Shown piece by piece: positions 54,518 through 64,000 of a DNA stretch of 64,000 bases. This DNA is from Psychrobacter sp. PL19 (GTDB lineage: Bacteria > Pseudomonadota > Gammaproteobacteria > Pseudomonadales > Moraxellaceae), in contig NZ_JAGING010000001.1 in NCBI RefSeq assembly GCF_017875835.1, positions 1,488,001 to 1,552,000 of the forward strand, given 5' to 3'. A program made the position numbers and the translations under genes. The notes under the pieces are model-generated. The model saw nothing but the letters and a program-made list of their open reading frames with translations, was not told the DNA's origin and searched no databases. Numbering within the stretch: position 1 is the stretch's first letter; every line of letters begins with the position of its first letter.

Positions 54518-55132
54518 TTACGCATGCGGTGTGATAGTAGGCATCAAGTCATGAAAAGTACGACCCGAGGCAGTTTCGCCGATAGCGTGCATTTTCCACT
54601 CATCATTATGACGATAAACTTTGGCCATAATCATTGCCGTATGAGTACCTTGTGACGATAAGTTATAGCGCGCCACCTCGGTGTTATTATCGGCATTAAC
54701 GATGCGACAAAAAGCATTTTCTACGGTCTCAAAGGTCTGACCGGTAAAGCTATTAACGGTAAACACTAGTGACACTACATTAGCAGGTACTTTTGAGAGG
54801 TCAACATTGATCACTTCATCGTCGCCATCACCGTCACCAGTACGGTTGTCACCTGTATGAACGATACTACCATCTTTTGATTTTAGCTGACTGAACCAGA
54901 TGGCATCAACTGGCTGTTTGTTGCTATCGAACATAATGCACGACGCATCTAAATCAATAGAATCGCCACTGCCACCACTACCACCACCGAACAATTTACC
55001 TAAAAATCCGCCTTTTTTATCTTGTGGTGCTTGTGCCACGTCCCAACCAAGACCTAATTTGACTTGGGTGAGAGTACCACCCGCTTCTTTACTTAAGGAT
55101 ATTTTTTGTCCCTTTTGTAGACTGATTGCCAT
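54518..55132 (-). CDS. TerD-family protein, TerX/TerZ-like
   Basis: This 204-residue protein of the TerD family has LTQVKLGLGWDVA, an inserted Gly/Ser linker (GGFLGKLFGGGSGGSGDS, about residues 41-58), [33 protein letters not shown] (calcium-binding acidic loop) and AMIMAKVYRHNDEWKMHAIGE. The Gly-rich insert sets it apart from the two other TerD proteins here. Its start follows the 18-bp repeat array. Tellurite, phage and stress resistance are assigned to Ter operons generally; the molecular role is unknown. Confidence 0.88.
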   Translation of the reverse strand: MAISLQKGQKISLSKEAGGTLTQVKLGLGWDVAQAPQDKKGGFLGKLFGGGSGGSGDSIDLDASCIMFDSNKQPVDAIWFSQLKSKDGSIVHTGDNRTGDGDGDDEVINVDLSKVPANVVSLVFTVNSFTGQTFETVENAFCRIVNADNNTEVARYNLSSQGTHTAMIMAKVYRHNDEWKMHAIGETASGRTFHDLMPTITPHA

Positions 55133-55171
55133 GCGATAATCCTTATAAAATAAATAAATAGAATGTGCTAT

Positions 55172-55243
55172 TTTAAATATGGTTCTTTCTTTAAATATGG
55201 TTCTTTCTTTAAATATGGTTCTTTCTTTAAATATGATTCTTTC
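55172..55243 (-). repeat. Four 18-bp tandem repeats upstream of the TerX-like gene
   Basis: TTTAAATATGGTTCTTTC repeats at 55172, 55190, 55208 and 55226, the last with one change. It lies within about 40-110 bases before the gene's start, where the promoter must be, and just beyond the AIM24 gene end. Confidence 0.92.
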
Positions 55244-55274
55244 GAATAAATATTATTCTTTTGAAAATGGCCGC

Positions 55275-56027
55275 TTATAAAATATTTCCTAAAAAGCCGT
55301 TACTACCGCCACGTCCACCTGAGCTGGTGCCTAAGACACTTTGTAGCCAGCTCTGATAGCTGTCACGATTGCGTGAGCAGATGATGACTTTACCCGTGCC
55401 TGAGAAGTTCAATACCATACCCTCACCACTGGTGACCGAGTTGATAATATTGCTCATAATACCTTTTTTCTTACTGGTTGAGACCGACAGTTTATAGTCT
55501 AAATTCGAATCCCAGCAGACCACATGACCATTATCAATGATGACGTCTTTACCTGGAGCCACATCAATCTCAAACAGTGAGCCGAAGCCTGATATCACCA
55601 CTTGGCCTTGACCTTGGGTTTGCATGACCATAAAGCCACCGGTATCGCCAAACACTGCACCGCCTAAATTACGCTGAATGCTGGCTTTGATATCGACCCC
55701 AGTTTGTGCTGCAACAAAAGCACCATCACTTAAGGTATATTGCTGCGTACCAACATCGATTATTTGCATATCCCCATCAAGCGTTGGGGCCAGTAGGCAA
55801 TCGCCTTCGCCATTAACTGCTTCAATCTGTTGTTGAAATAATGACTCGTCATTAGCAAAGCGTCGCATCAATGACTGTACGAGTCCGCCTTGTAATTTAC
55901 CTTTGAGCTCAAGGTTGGACTCCATCATCACCATGGCATTGGCTTCGCAATATATCGAATCGCCTTTTTTAAGATTGCAATGCAAAAATGGTTCGATCGT
56001 ACCGATTAAGCTAAAGGTGGCGGCCAT
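55275..56027 (-). CDS. AIM24 family protein (TIGR00266-like)
   Basis: This 250-residue beta-rich protein has the AIM24 pattern: ANAMVMMESNLELKGKLQGGL, FGDTGGFMVMQTQGQGQVVISGFGSLFEI, IIDNGHVVCWDSNLDYKL, and GEGMVLNFSGTGKVIICSRN. AIM24 proteins are common in Ter operons; the function is unknown. AGGGA precedes the ATG. It is the middle gene of a minus-strand group with TerD-family genes. Confidence 0.88.
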   Translation of the reverse strand: MAATFSLIGTIEPFLHCNLKKGDSIYCEANAMVMMESNLELKGKLQGGLVQSLMRRFANDESLFQQQIEAVNGEGDCLLAPTLDGDMQIIDVGTQQYTLSDGAFVAAQTGVDIKASIQRNLGGAVFGDTGGFMVMQTQGQGQVVISGFGSLFEIDVAPGKDVIIDNGHVVCWDSNLDYKLSVSTSKKKGIMSNIINSVTSGEGMVLNFSGTGKVIICSRNRDSYQSWLQSVLGTSSGGRGGSNGFLGNIL

Positions 56028-56222
56028 GGGCGTAAGTCCCTATTCTTATTCTTTAATATGTATTTTAAATATCTGATTCTGAATGACAGTTTTTCGGTAT
56101 ATTATTAATTTTAAAGCCATCAAATGTGTTCAAAAAGGCACACTTGACAGCTTATGAAGCACAACCAGTCGTCTGATTGACGCCTTTTATGTCTTGAAGG
56201 TTTTAGTCAGTTAAGTCTAAAC

Positions 56223-56798
56223 TTAAATATTAACACCATAAGAAGCGGCTAATGGACCTAAACCACCGCTGAAGCCTTGACCAACTGCGCGGAATTTCCA
56301 ATCGCTGTTATGACGATATAACTCACCAAAAATCATTGCTGTTTCAGTGCTGCCGTCTTCTGATAGGTCATAACGGGCAATTTCAGCAGCGCCAGTATCA
56401 TTAACGATACGGATATAAGCATCGCCAACTTGACCGAAGTTTTGACTGCGACCTTGGCCTTCATAGATAATAGCACAGAGCGCTATTTTACTAACGTCAG
56501 CTGGAATATTAGCTAGATTCACCTTGATTGCTTCATCATCGCCATCGCCTTCACCCGTACGGTTATCACCAGTATGCTCAACGGCACCATTATCTGATTT
56601 TAGGTTGTTAAAGAAAATAAAGTCTTGATCATTACGGACTTTACCTGCTTCGTTTACCAAAAATCCAATGGCATCTAGGTCAAAATCTTTACCGTCAGTA
56701 GCACGTGGATCCCAGCCTAAACCGACCGTGATGTTGGTTAAGCCTGGCGCTTCTTTTGATAAGTTTACGTTGCCGCCTTTCGTTAAGCTAATAGCCAT
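56223..56798 (-). CDS. terD: TerD-family protein
   Basis: The protein is 191 residues from the ATG at 56798, supported by AAGGGA about 8 bases upstream; a longer frame opening at 56870 adds 24 unlikely residues. It has [65 protein letters not shown] and [29 protein letters not shown], a complete TerD domain with calcium ligands. Very similar in shape to the protein at 58548, a tandem duplicate separated by the TerC-like gene. Confidence 0.93.
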   Translation of the reverse strand: MAISLTKGGNVNLSKEAPGLTNITVGLGWDPRATDGKDFDLDAIGFLVNEAGKVRNDQDFIFFNNLKSDNGAVEHTGDNRTGEGDGDDEAIKVNLANIPADVSKIALCAIIYEGQGRSQNFGQVGDAYIRIVNDTGAAEIARYDLSEDGSTETAMIFGELYRHNSDWKFRAVGQGFSGGLGPLAASYGVNI

Positions 56799-57290
56799 AT
56801 TATTGTCCCTTAGTGTAGTAATTAAAATTTGATAGAGAAAAATAATGCCGAATTTAAGATCGATGCGCAATCTTATAATGTTGCGACCATTACCATTCGC
56901 CTTGAATTACCTTACGTTTTACTATACTAAGCACTTACTGACTAAGCAAGGCGAATTTTGTGTGCTTACTAAGGAACATAATAACCCTGTACATCTGACA
57001 CTCTTTTAACACGCTCAACTATAGTAGGTAAGGTATTGTTATTAAAAAGTAAGTGAGTGATTTATTGGGAATACTAGGCCAGAACTGGCGATAAAATGCG
57101 CCATAACGAGAAAAAAAACCAGCTATAAAATATGAGAATTCATGGGTCAAATGCCATTCGCTAACCGCTGTCTATTAAATGCTAGGCTATAAAACAAAAA
57201 CAGGTTATATCAAGAAGTATGATATAACCTGCGGTAAATACTATTTTTCTTTAAGCTGAACGATTCAAACCAAACCGATTACACTGGTTA
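56799..57290. other. Intergenic region upstream of terD
   Basis: About 490 bases. It holds the terminator of the TerC-like gene (57190-57231) and the promoter of terD. No gene is seen. Confidence 0.5.
57190..57231 (-). terminator. Terminator of the TerC/DUF475 gene
   Basis: CAGGTTATATC pairs perfectly with GATATAACCTG around AAGAAGTAT; on the minus strand a T-rich tail (TTTTTGTTTT) follows. Confidence 0.85.
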
Positions 57291-58355
57291 TCAAGTGGTT
57301 TTTTGGGCTTCTTGTTTGCGGTGTTTCAACGAAGCGAGTAATGCCAAGCCAATAAAGGCGATACCGATAAGGCCGGTAATTAATTCTGGCACATGGAGCT
57401 TCACCGACAATAGCATAATGATGGCAAGGGCACCGATAGCATAATGCGCTCCATGCTCCAAGTAAATGAACTCATCGAGCGTGCCTTTGTCCACCAAGAA
57501 AATGGTCATAGAACGTACGAACATAGCACCAATGGCCAGACCTAGCATAATAACGATCACGTCATTGGTAATAGCAAATGCACCAATCACTCCATCAAAA
57601 CTGAATGAGGCGTCAAGGACTTCTAAATATAAGAAGCCGATAATACCACCTCTCATGATTGCGCTAGTTGCAGCGCCAGTACTATTACCTTGGTCATCCA
57701 GCTGTTCTTCAATGTCGCCTTCAAGCATACCGGATATCACCTGTACGCCCAAATAGATCAAAATACCCCAAATACCGGCGATTAAAACAGCAAATGACTG
57801 TTCAGCTGGAGCCCATGTGACCGCAATCATCAAGACGATAAGCGCAATAAAGACGCTCATAGCATCAACTCTACCCAGCTTGGCTAAACGGCTTTCAAGC
57901 CACTCAAACCAATGCACATCTTTATCATCGAACACAAAGTTTAAGAACACTAATAGTAAGAAAATACCACCAAATGCTGAAATCTCAGCATGATGGGCCA
58001 TTAATCTTGCTGAGTATTCTTTTGGATTGTTTAATGCTAAGTCGATGACTTGCATCATACCCAAGTCAGCGGTAACCGCAACGATGACAATAGGGAAGAC
58101 TAAGCGCATACCAAACACCGCAATCAAGATACCCACGGTTAAGAAAATCATTTTCCAAAATTCGTCCCAGCCTTTAAGGACTGAGGCATTGACCACTGCG
58201 TTATCAAACGACAACGAAATTTCCATGACGGCCAAAATAGCGGTAATCGACAGCGTGGCTAGCAGCCCGCCCATACCACCATGTGAATATCCCCACCAGG
58301 CTGCCACCATTAGGGCGATAGCCGTAAAGATAAAGTCTAAATAAAAATGTCTCAT
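57291..58355 (-). CDS. TerC/DUF475-type integral membrane protein
   Basis: The protein is 354 residues from the ATG at 58355, chosen for AGGA well upstream; an in-frame ATG at 58436 would add 27 residues. It has about nine membrane segments, the SLSFDNAVVNASVL motif with membrane Asp and Asn typical of TerC, LLLVFLNFVFDD, and LDASFSFDGVIGAFAI. DUF475 is the TerC-related family found in Ter loci. It probably transports or senses metal ions. It lies between two TerD-family genes. Confidence 0.87.
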   Translation of the reverse strand: MRHFYLDFIFTAIALMVAAWWGYSHGGMGGLLATLSITAILAVMEISLSFDNAVVNASVLKGWDEFWKMIFLTVGILIAVFGMRLVFPIVIVAVTADLGMMQVIDLALNNPKEYSARLMAHHAEISAFGGIFLLLVFLNFVFDDKDVHWFEWLESRLAKLGRVDAMSVFIALIVLMIAVTWAPAEQSFAVLIAGIWGILIYLGVQVISGMLEGDIEEQLDDQGNSTGAATSAIMRGGIIGFLYLEVLDASFSFDGVIGAFAITNDVIVIMLGLAIGAMFVRSMTIFLVDKGTLDEFIYLEHGAHYAIGALAIIMLLSVKLHVPELITGLIGIAFIGLALLASLKHRKQEAQKTT

Positions 58356-58547
58356 GACATGTCCTGTCTGGTTGCGTAAAGCTAAGGTCGATCCACTATA
58401 GCGACAGACCACAAAAAAGTGGCTATTACTAACCACTTTTTAGGCATAAATTTAGATGAAACATAAGGCATTATTAGTCGTTTTGCTATAGCAAGTTGTG
58501 ACTATTTTGCAACCAGATGTATTTGGGTTTTTAGCAGTGATATAAAT

Positions 58548-59123
58548 TTAGATGTCAACGCCATATTGCTGGCACATTGCTTGTAGACCGCCTGCATAAC
58601 CTTGTCCAACCGCACGGAACTTCCACTCGCTATTGTGACGATAGACTTCGCCAAATACCATTGCGGTCTCAACAGAATAGTCTTCTGCTAAATCAAAACG
58701 TACCACTTCAGTACCCGTTTCTTCATTCACAACGCGGATAAAAGCGTTGGCGACTTGGCCGAAGTTTTGGCTGCGGGCAGTAGCATCATGAATAGTAACG
58801 GTGACTACTATCTTATCGACATCAGCAGGCACTTGAGCTAGATTTACCTTGACGACTTCATCATCACCATCGCCTTCGCCAGTACGGTTGTCTCCGGTAT
58901 GCTCAACGGCCCCATTGTCTGATTTGAGTTGGTTGTAAAAGATAAAGTCGTGATCGCCGCGTACTTTGCCGGCAGTGCTTACCAAGAATATGCTGGCATC
59001 AAGATCAAACTCTGCACCTGAGGTCGCACGCTCATCCCAGCCAAGTCCAATAAGTAGTTTGTTTAGGTTAGGGTCCGTTTTGGTTAGCGATAAATTACCG
59101 CCTTTATTCAATGATAAAGCCAT
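58548..59123 (-). CDS. terD: TerD-family protein
   Basis: This 191-residue protein has a full TerD domain: [65 protein letters not shown] and [29 protein letters not shown]. The calcium-binding acidic loop is intact. It leads the minus-strand Ter group and is separated from rlmKL by that gene's terminator. Paralogous to the protein at 56223. Confidence 0.93.
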   Translation of the reverse strand: MALSLNKGGNLSLTKTDPNLNKLLIGLGWDERATSGAEFDLDASIFLVSTAGKVRGDHDFIFYNQLKSDNGAVEHTGDNRTGEGDGDDEVVKVNLAQVPADVDKIVVTVTIHDATARSQNFGQVANAFIRVVNEETGTEVVRFDLAEDYSVETAMVFGEVYRHNSEWKFRAVGQGYAGGLQAMCQQYGVDI

Positions 59124-59291
59124 GATGTATCCTTGTTATTAGCGTAAGGGAGTATGCCTATTATAAAACGACTAGGTTGTCAGAATTGCTAGCGATACTA
59201 TTGTATCACTTGCTCTTCGCTTCCTTGTACTCGTATCACTGTAGACTGACTGTATAGAAAATTTTTCTTAGTAACGCTCTATCATAGCAAC

Positions 59292-59324
59292 AAAAAATGA
59301 CCCAATCAAAGCTGATCGGGTCAC
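59292..59324 (-). terminator. Intrinsic terminator of rlmKL
   Basis: TGACCCAATCA pairs with TGATCGGGTCA (one mismatch) and the minus-strand tail is TTTTTTG. It lies about 115 bases beyond the rlmKL stop and ahead of the Ter promoter. Confidence 0.8.
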
Positions 59325-59438
59325 TGATTAGGCCATTGCAGTTTTTGATACAAATTTAAACTGTTTATTGAGCAATGACGGAGTGTTAGCAGTGATGCCA
59401 TTTAATTTTGAGCAAGGGCATTCCCGTTAGTACTAATT

Positions 59439-61739
59439 TTAGTATTGGGCCCCTTGGCTATGGCGAATCTCAAAACTTTGATGAATCGGTTTTTTGACAT
59501 TAAAATCAAAACCAATCGTTTGCGGGGTAATGTCAATGATGTCATAACGTTCGGTCAGCTGCTCATCAAGCTCAAAACGGGTAAAGTTATTAGAAAAATA
59601 TAACACGCCGTCAGCCGTTAAGCGGTTCATAGCGCGATTGATTAAGGCGGCATGGTCGCGCTGAACATCAAAGGTACCTTGAAACTTTTTAGAGTTTGAA
59701 AAGGTTGGTGGGTCAATAAAGATAATATCGTATTGTTCAGTATTGTCTTTAATCCACTCAAAGATATCAGCGGCCACAAACTCATATTTACGTCGGCCTA
59801 CATCTAGGCCATTGAGCACAAAGTTTTGTTTGCCCCAGTCGAGATAATTTTGTGATAAATCGACACTGGTGACATTTTTCGCGCCAGCTAAGGCTGCATG
59901 GACACTGGCTGTACAAGTATAAGCAAATAGATTCAAAACGGCTTTGCCGCGACTGTTGGCTTTGATACGTGCACGCATATTACGGTGATCAATAAATAAT
60001 CCAGTATCGAGATAGTCAGTGAAGTTAACATAGAAGTACGCGTCATCTTCACGGGCAACGTAGAATTTGCCGCGCTTTTCAGTATTGCCTTGCTTACTAT
60101 ACTGCTCATTACCAGACTGGCGGGCGCGAGTTTTGATAAAAATTTGTTCACGGTTAATACCAAACACTTCACGGATACCCATTAGTGCTAAGTTAAAACG
60201 TTTTCTAGCAGTTTCAGGTGGAATGGTTTTGGGCGGTGCATATTCTTGCACATGTACATAGTCGCCATACAAGTCGATAGCAACTTTAAAGTCAGGCAAA
60301 TCGGCATTATAGACCCGTAAATTACTGACTTGGTCTTTAGCCGCTTGTTTTTTGAGGCGCGCTAGATTCTTTTGTAAGCGATTGATAAAATCTTGGCCTT
60401 CCTCAGATTCAATTTCACGCTTTTCAAAACGGCTCATTAAATGTCCCACTTGCCCAGCAATCAGTTGGCCATAGCGGAAATAAACGGTAATCGCACCATT
60501 ATGGCAACGCAAGGTTTTTGGGTCTTTAATGGGTAAAATGTCAACTTGTTCAACTTTGGCAGCAAGAATACCTAGCATAGGGTCAATACCGCTACCGGCA
60601 AAGCTGTCTTGCAAAATAAGACCTATCGCTTGATATAGCGGCTTAATCATCTCTTCATCACCAAGACGTTCACCATAAGGTGGGTTGGTAATAATCAGCG
60701 GATTACTCAATCTGCCATCATTGATCATTGGACGCAAGGTGTTACTGAGCTGATCAAGGGCGCGGGTTTCAAGATCTATTAATGGCAATAAGTCTTGCAA
60801 ACCGGCAGCGATTAAGTTCTTTTCAGTTGCCACAATAGCGCCACTATCGGCATCAAACCCCAAGATAAGCGGTAGCGTATCTGGTTGCTCACAGGCGATA
60901 GCTAAAGCATCACGAAAACGTGTTTGCGCATCATCAATCATTGCTAGCCATAGCTTTTCATCATGATGTTGCCATTGATAGAAGCCAAACTGATTGGCCG
61001 CTTTATCAATACCTACTGCATAATCACAATGCATTAATAGCGCTTCGATGATAAAGGTTCCTGAACCACACATCGGATCGACTAAGGCATTGTAATAAGG
61101 CGCATCACCTGCTTCATTTTGCTTATGCCAACCGGCACTATAGAGCAGGGCTGCTGCTAAGTTTTCTTTTAATGGTGCTTCAGTCATCGCCACGCGGTAA
61201 CCACGACGATGCAAGCTGGTACCGGATAAATCTAAATAGAGTTCCGCTTGCTTGTCATTGACTGTCGCAAAAATCGCAAAATCTGGATTTTTACTATCCA
61301 CGTTTGGCCGGCTGTCGTAGGCTTCATTGAAGGTATCGGCAATTGCATCTTTAATGCGCAGCATAGCAAACTGCTGACTGACGGCCACACGTTTATCGAC
61401 CGATAAACGAATCGCAAAGGTCTGTTCCAAATTAAACTGTTCCGTCCAATTGACTGACTTTGCTAAGCCATAGAGCTGTTCTGCTACATCGTACTCAGCA
61501 TTGATGTTTTTGCGTTTAATAAGCATTAATACCCGCGAGGCCACTCGCGACCATAAACAGATAGTATAGAGATCACGCTGCGTGCCGGTAACGGTCAGAC
61601 GACCTGTGCTTTTAATTTCACTGGTAATACCCAAGCTGGTCAGCTCAGTTTGCAGCGGTGCCTCAAGCCCATCGGCACAGGTAATGATAAGATCGAGCGA
61701 TAGTGCTAGTGAAGATGCGGGCGTGTTTTGTTCGGTCAT
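59439..61739 (-). CDS. rlmKL: Bifunctional 23S rRNA methyltransferase RlmKL
   Basis: This 766-residue protein methylates G2445 (m2G) and G2069 (m7G) of 23S rRNA. Order: a THUMP domain (about 60-170), the RlmL methyltransferase with VDPMCGSGTFIIEAL and NPPYGERLGDEE, and the RlmK half with LNLFAYTCTASVHAALAGA and the DPPTFSNSK motif. Length is normal. It stands alone with its own terminator downstream. Confidence 0.95.
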   Translation of the reverse strand: MTEQNTPASSLALSLDLIITCADGLEAPLQTELTSLGITSEIKSTGRLTVTGTQRDLYTICLWSRVASRVLMLIKRKNINAEYDVAEQLYGLAKSVNWTEQFNLEQTFAIRLSVDKRVAVSQQFAMLRIKDAIADTFNEAYDSRPNVDSKNPDFAIFATVNDKQAELYLDLSGTSLHRRGYRVAMTEAPLKENLAAALLYSAGWHKQNEAGDAPYYNALVDPMCGSGTFIIEALLMHCDYAVGIDKAANQFGFYQWQHHDEKLWLAMIDDAQTRFRDALAIACEQPDTLPLILGFDADSGAIVATEKNLIAAGLQDLLPLIDLETRALDQLSNTLRPMINDGRLSNPLIITNPPYGERLGDEEMIKPLYQAIGLILQDSFAGSGIDPMLGILAAKVEQVDILPIKDPKTLRCHNGAITVYFRYGQLIAGQVGHLMSRFEKREIESEEGQDFINRLQKNLARLKKQAAKDQVSNLRVYNADLPDFKVAIDLYGDYVHVQEYAPPKTIPPETARKRFNLALMGIREVFGINREQIFIKTRARQSGNEQYSKQGNTEKRGKFYVAREDDAYFYVNFTDYLDTGLFIDHRNMRARIKANSRGKAVLNLFAYTCTASVHAALAGAKNVTSVDLSQNYLDWGKQNFVLNGLDVGRRKYEFVAADIFEWIKDNTEQYDIIFIDPPTFSNSKKFQGTFDVQRDHAALINRAMNRLTADGVLYFSNNFTRFELDEQLTERYDIIDITPQTIGFDFNVKKPIHQSFEIRHSQGAQY

Positions 61740-62139
61740 ACGGATACCTGTGGGCTATTATATAAACTGAGTGTATGTAAATTGAGTGTGCTAAATTAAT
61801 ACAGTAAAACAACTGCCAACCGTTACGGCGTCAGACTCGATTAATATAACTGCTTTGTTAAGCCAGCTACAGTTTTCACTCGTCTTTCTTGTACCAGTGT
61901 TATATCTGTTTTGCTATAAATGTACGAATAAAAATAGGTGTTGAAAAGGGGTGATTTTACCATAATTCCAGGGGAGATGGTTTAACACGCTGAGGTTTAA
62001 ACTGTAGGCGTTTAAAGTATAGCGAGTAATTAAAAAATAATAAGATCGGTTATTGAAAAACAGTGGGGAAAGATAATAAGTATTAGCAGGGTGCCAGCCT
62101 GTTTATTAGAGACTAATCACTGATGTTATCTTAAGTTGG
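61740..62139. other. Intergenic region upstream of rlmKL
   Basis: About 400 AT-rich bases between rlmKL and the MscS gene, holding the rlmKL promoter. I see no gene or clear terminator for the MscS gene. Confidence 0.45.
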
Positions 62140-63351
62140 CTACTTAAGGTCTTTAGTCAATGATACTTTTGATGAACTGTCTTCTGATAGTAGCTGAGTG
62201 GTAGTTGCAAATGGCTTAGTAGCAATAGGATAATCAACGTCTTTCGGCATTAACAAGCGCATGTGCGGGTAGGGAGTGGATATGTTTGCGGCATCAAAAG
62301 CACGTTTTATACCTTCCTGCAAGCCTTCTTTGATTTTGGGCATGCGGGCAACAGAAGCTGGCTTGACCCAAAAGCGTACGATAAAGAAGATACCATATTC
62401 ACCAACTTCAGCCACCGTCGCTGACGTTTCAGGACGATTTAATACCACTTCGCTATCGGTAAGTACCTGCAATATCACCTCGCGTGCAGTATCGATATCA
62501 TCTTCAAAGGCGATACGCATGCGTATATCAAAGCGAATAAAGTTTTTGGAGGTCAGATTGGTTACCTCGGAAGAGGCGACGTTAGAGTTGGGAATAATCA
62601 CTGTGATGTTATCACGGGTCAAGATATGAGTAGTACGTAGTGAGATGAGTACCACACGACCTTCATTATCGTTGATATTAATCCAATCACCAACTTGAAA
62701 AGATTGTTCGATTAAAATAGTAAGACCAGCAATAAAGTTAGCAAGTGTTGATTGCGCCGCAAAGCCGACAGCCAAGCCAACAATGCCTAGACCTGCTACC
62801 AGTGAGACAATATCAAAGCCAAATTGTGCCATGACGCTGGCAAGTCCCAGCACCAAAATAAGTACTGACAACATATTTTTTAGCAGCTGTTCAATAGAAG
62901 CATTGAGACCATAATGCTGCAGCACTCTATGAATAATTTGATCGGATGACGCCCACAATACATAGTAAATACCTGCCCAAATACTGGCTTTGGCAGTGGC
63001 TTTGACGGTGTTTGGTTCAAAATTAATCTGACTCATGATGGCAATTAGACTTGCCACAATCCACATATAACGCAGGATCGAACGTGCAATTTTGGCACGG
63101 CGATCATTCAAGCGCAGACGTGATTTATTTTTTTTAATAATATAAGTCGCTAGCCAATAAAAAAACCCTAACACCGCGAGCAGTATGAGGATTTTAATAC
63201 CTGTGCTGACTAACTCTACTGCATGTGATGTCCAATCACGCGAGTCCTCTTCTAATGAGCCGCCAACTGCAAGATAAAGACTAGTATGTAAATCACGAAT
63301 AATCTCTTGAAAAAAATCAGTAATACTAGCGATTGCCATTGTCTCATCCAT
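62140..63351 (-). CDS. MscS-family mechanosensitive channel
   Basis: This 403-residue membrane protein has about four N-terminal segments and then the conserved MscS pore helix and beta domain: VAGLGIVGLAVGFAAQSTLANFIAGLTILIEQSFQVGDWI, and the DNITVIIPNSNV segment. It opens on membrane stretch to release solutes at hypo-osmotic shock. Length is larger than the 286-residue E. coli MscS. An in-frame ATG four codons later (63339) has the better ribosome site (GGATGAG). The neighbour downstream in the operon direction is lacking. Confidence 0.9.
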   Translation of the reverse strand: MDETMAIASITDFFQEIIRDLHTSLYLAVGGSLEEDSRDWTSHAVELVSTGIKILILLAVLGFFYWLATYIIKKNKSRLRLNDRRAKIARSILRYMWIVASLIAIMSQINFEPNTVKATAKASIWAGIYYVLWASSDQIIHRVLQHYGLNASIEQLLKNMLSVLILVLGLASVMAQFGFDIVSLVAGLGIVGLAVGFAAQSTLANFIAGLTILIEQSFQVGDWININDNEGRVVLISLRTTHILTRDNITVIIPNSNVASSEVTNLTSKNFIRFDIRMRIAFEDDIDTAREVILQVLTDSEVVLNRPETSATVAEVGEYGIFFIVRFWVKPASVARMPKIKEGLQEGIKRAFDAANISTPYPHMRLLMPKDVDYPIATKPFATTTQLLSEDSSSKVSLTKDLK

Positions 63352-63399
63352 GGGAGTTTTAGTATTTATAACGCTTTGAAAGTGTAACTGAGCGCGCGA

Positions 63400-64000
63400 C
63401 TAAAAGCCATCTTGCTGTGTGTCATAAGATTGGTAAGGGATAGCCATTTTATCTTGCACATCGCGTAGCGCGGTACGCAGGCCTTCCAATATAGTTGGAT
63501 GGTAAAATGGCGTATCGAGCAGGGCTTTAATGCACATATCATTGGTAATGGCGACTGCTAAAATATGGGTAATATATTCTGCATCAGGTCCCACCATACT
63601 AGCCCCGAGTATTTTATCGGTTTTTTTACAGCCATAGATATGTAGTAGGCCACAATTAACACCCATGACTCGGCTACGCCCTTGGTTATCGAAACTGACG
63701 TTACCAACGACATACTCTAGCCCTGACTCTTTAATTTCGGGTAGCGACATACCAACATTGGCAATCTGCGGCTCACAAAACACAATAGACAAAGGAATGG
63801 CAGGTAGACGTACATTAGCATCCGTATTGTCTTTGCAGATTGCGCTGCCGGCGCTAAAGCCTTCATCACTGGCAACGTGTAATAATGGAATATTAGCGTT
63901 GGCATCACCAACAATATAAACCTCAAGGTTGCCAATCTGACCGGTATTTTTGTCTAAGTCTTTCGGACGGTTTTTATCATCGAGCTCAACGCTCAGATTT
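63400..64000 (-). CDS. Dihydrolipoyl dehydrogenase, C-terminal part (partial)
   Basis: The frame is open to the right edge of the window and stops at 63400. It covers the C-terminal about 200 residues of a class I flavin disulfide oxidoreductase: VYIVGDANANIPLLHVASDEG (FAD motif), LPAIPLSIVFCEPQIANVG, and DTPFYHPTILEGLRTALRDV, whose HPT is the catalytic C-terminal site. It is related to Lpd and soluble transhydrogenases; the N-terminus with the redox cysteines lies outside. The MscS gene follows by 48 bases on the same strand. Confidence 0.87.
   Translation of the reverse strand, partial: NLSVELDDKNRPKDLDKNTGQIGNLEVYIVGDANANIPLLHVASDEGFSAGSAICKDNTDANVRLPAIPLSIVFCEPQIANVGMSLPEIKESGLEYVVGNVSFDNQGRSRVMGVNCGLLHIYGCKKTDKILGASMVGPDAEYITHILAVAITNDMCIKALLDTPFYHPTILEGLRTALRDVQDKMAIPYQSYDTQQDGF

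Noticed and set aside
1-64000. tRNA or rRNA genes
   Set aside because: I saw no T-loop type sequence with a matching acceptor stem in the gaps, and no rRNA-like stretches.

Overview
The window looks like chromosomal DNA of a moderately low-GC gammaproteobacterium, most likely Psychrobacter or a close Moraxellaceae relative. This rests on familiarity of the proteins and overall base composition, not on a database search. I see no rRNA, tRNA or CRISPR array. Genes lie on both strands in short operons, and many are closed by strong hairpin terminators.

Region by region. 1-5.2 kb: the tail of an unknown gene, a DUF2177 membrane protein, a complete IS200/IS605-type element (tnpA plus tnpB), an acyl-CoA thioesterase, a cation-efflux transporter and Dps. 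5.5-15.7 kb: GFA-family protein, uvrB, small unknown proteins, a lipoprotein, an AlkK-like acyl-CoA ligase, a DUF697-like protein and recJ. 15.9-22.1 kb (mostly minus strand): two tandem TRIC/UPF0126 membrane proteins, a DMT-type efflux protein, queE, dapD and an alpha/beta hydrolase. 22.7-31.1 kb: an arsenic/arsenosugar-like cluster (two flavoproteins, one fused to a TVP38 membrane domain, a DUF547 protein, TIGR04283 and TIGR04282 glycosyltransferases and ArsM), facing an MTA-phosphorylase gene. No ArsS radical-SAM gene is present. 31.3-37.1 kb: a TAXI-type TRAP transporter operon, a second GFA protein and lipA. 37.8-44.4 kb: acnB, a HipBA toxin-antitoxin module inserted between two copies of a terminator plus enoyl-CoA-hydratase 3' end, the intact hydratase-family gene and an alpha/beta hydrolase.

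44.4-59.1 kb is a large tellurium-resistance-type (Ter) locus. It holds a four-gene minus-strand set (HpcH/CitE-like, StiP/PELOTA, HAD phosphatase, PRTase/TRSP), an ATP-grasp gene, TerA, three TerD-family genes, an AIM24 protein and a TerC/DUF475 membrane protein. Inside it, on the opposite strand, is an unusual gene encoding three RidA domains in one chain. 59.4-64.0 kb: rlmKL, an MscS channel and the C-terminal part of a dihydrolipoyl dehydrogenase.

Non-coding structure stands out. A 137-138 bp palindromic MITE-like repeat with TATAGT ends occurs four times (9390, 15675, 35767, 54264), three times between convergent genes. Several short tandem arrays (5 x 17 bp, 4 x 18 bp, 3 x 22 bp, 4 x 12 bp) sit in promoters or coding regions. 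A perfect 48-bp palindrome overlaps the hipB promoter. The best candidates for something undescribed are the single-chain triple RidA in the Ter locus, the repeat family, and the hipBA insertion with its operator.
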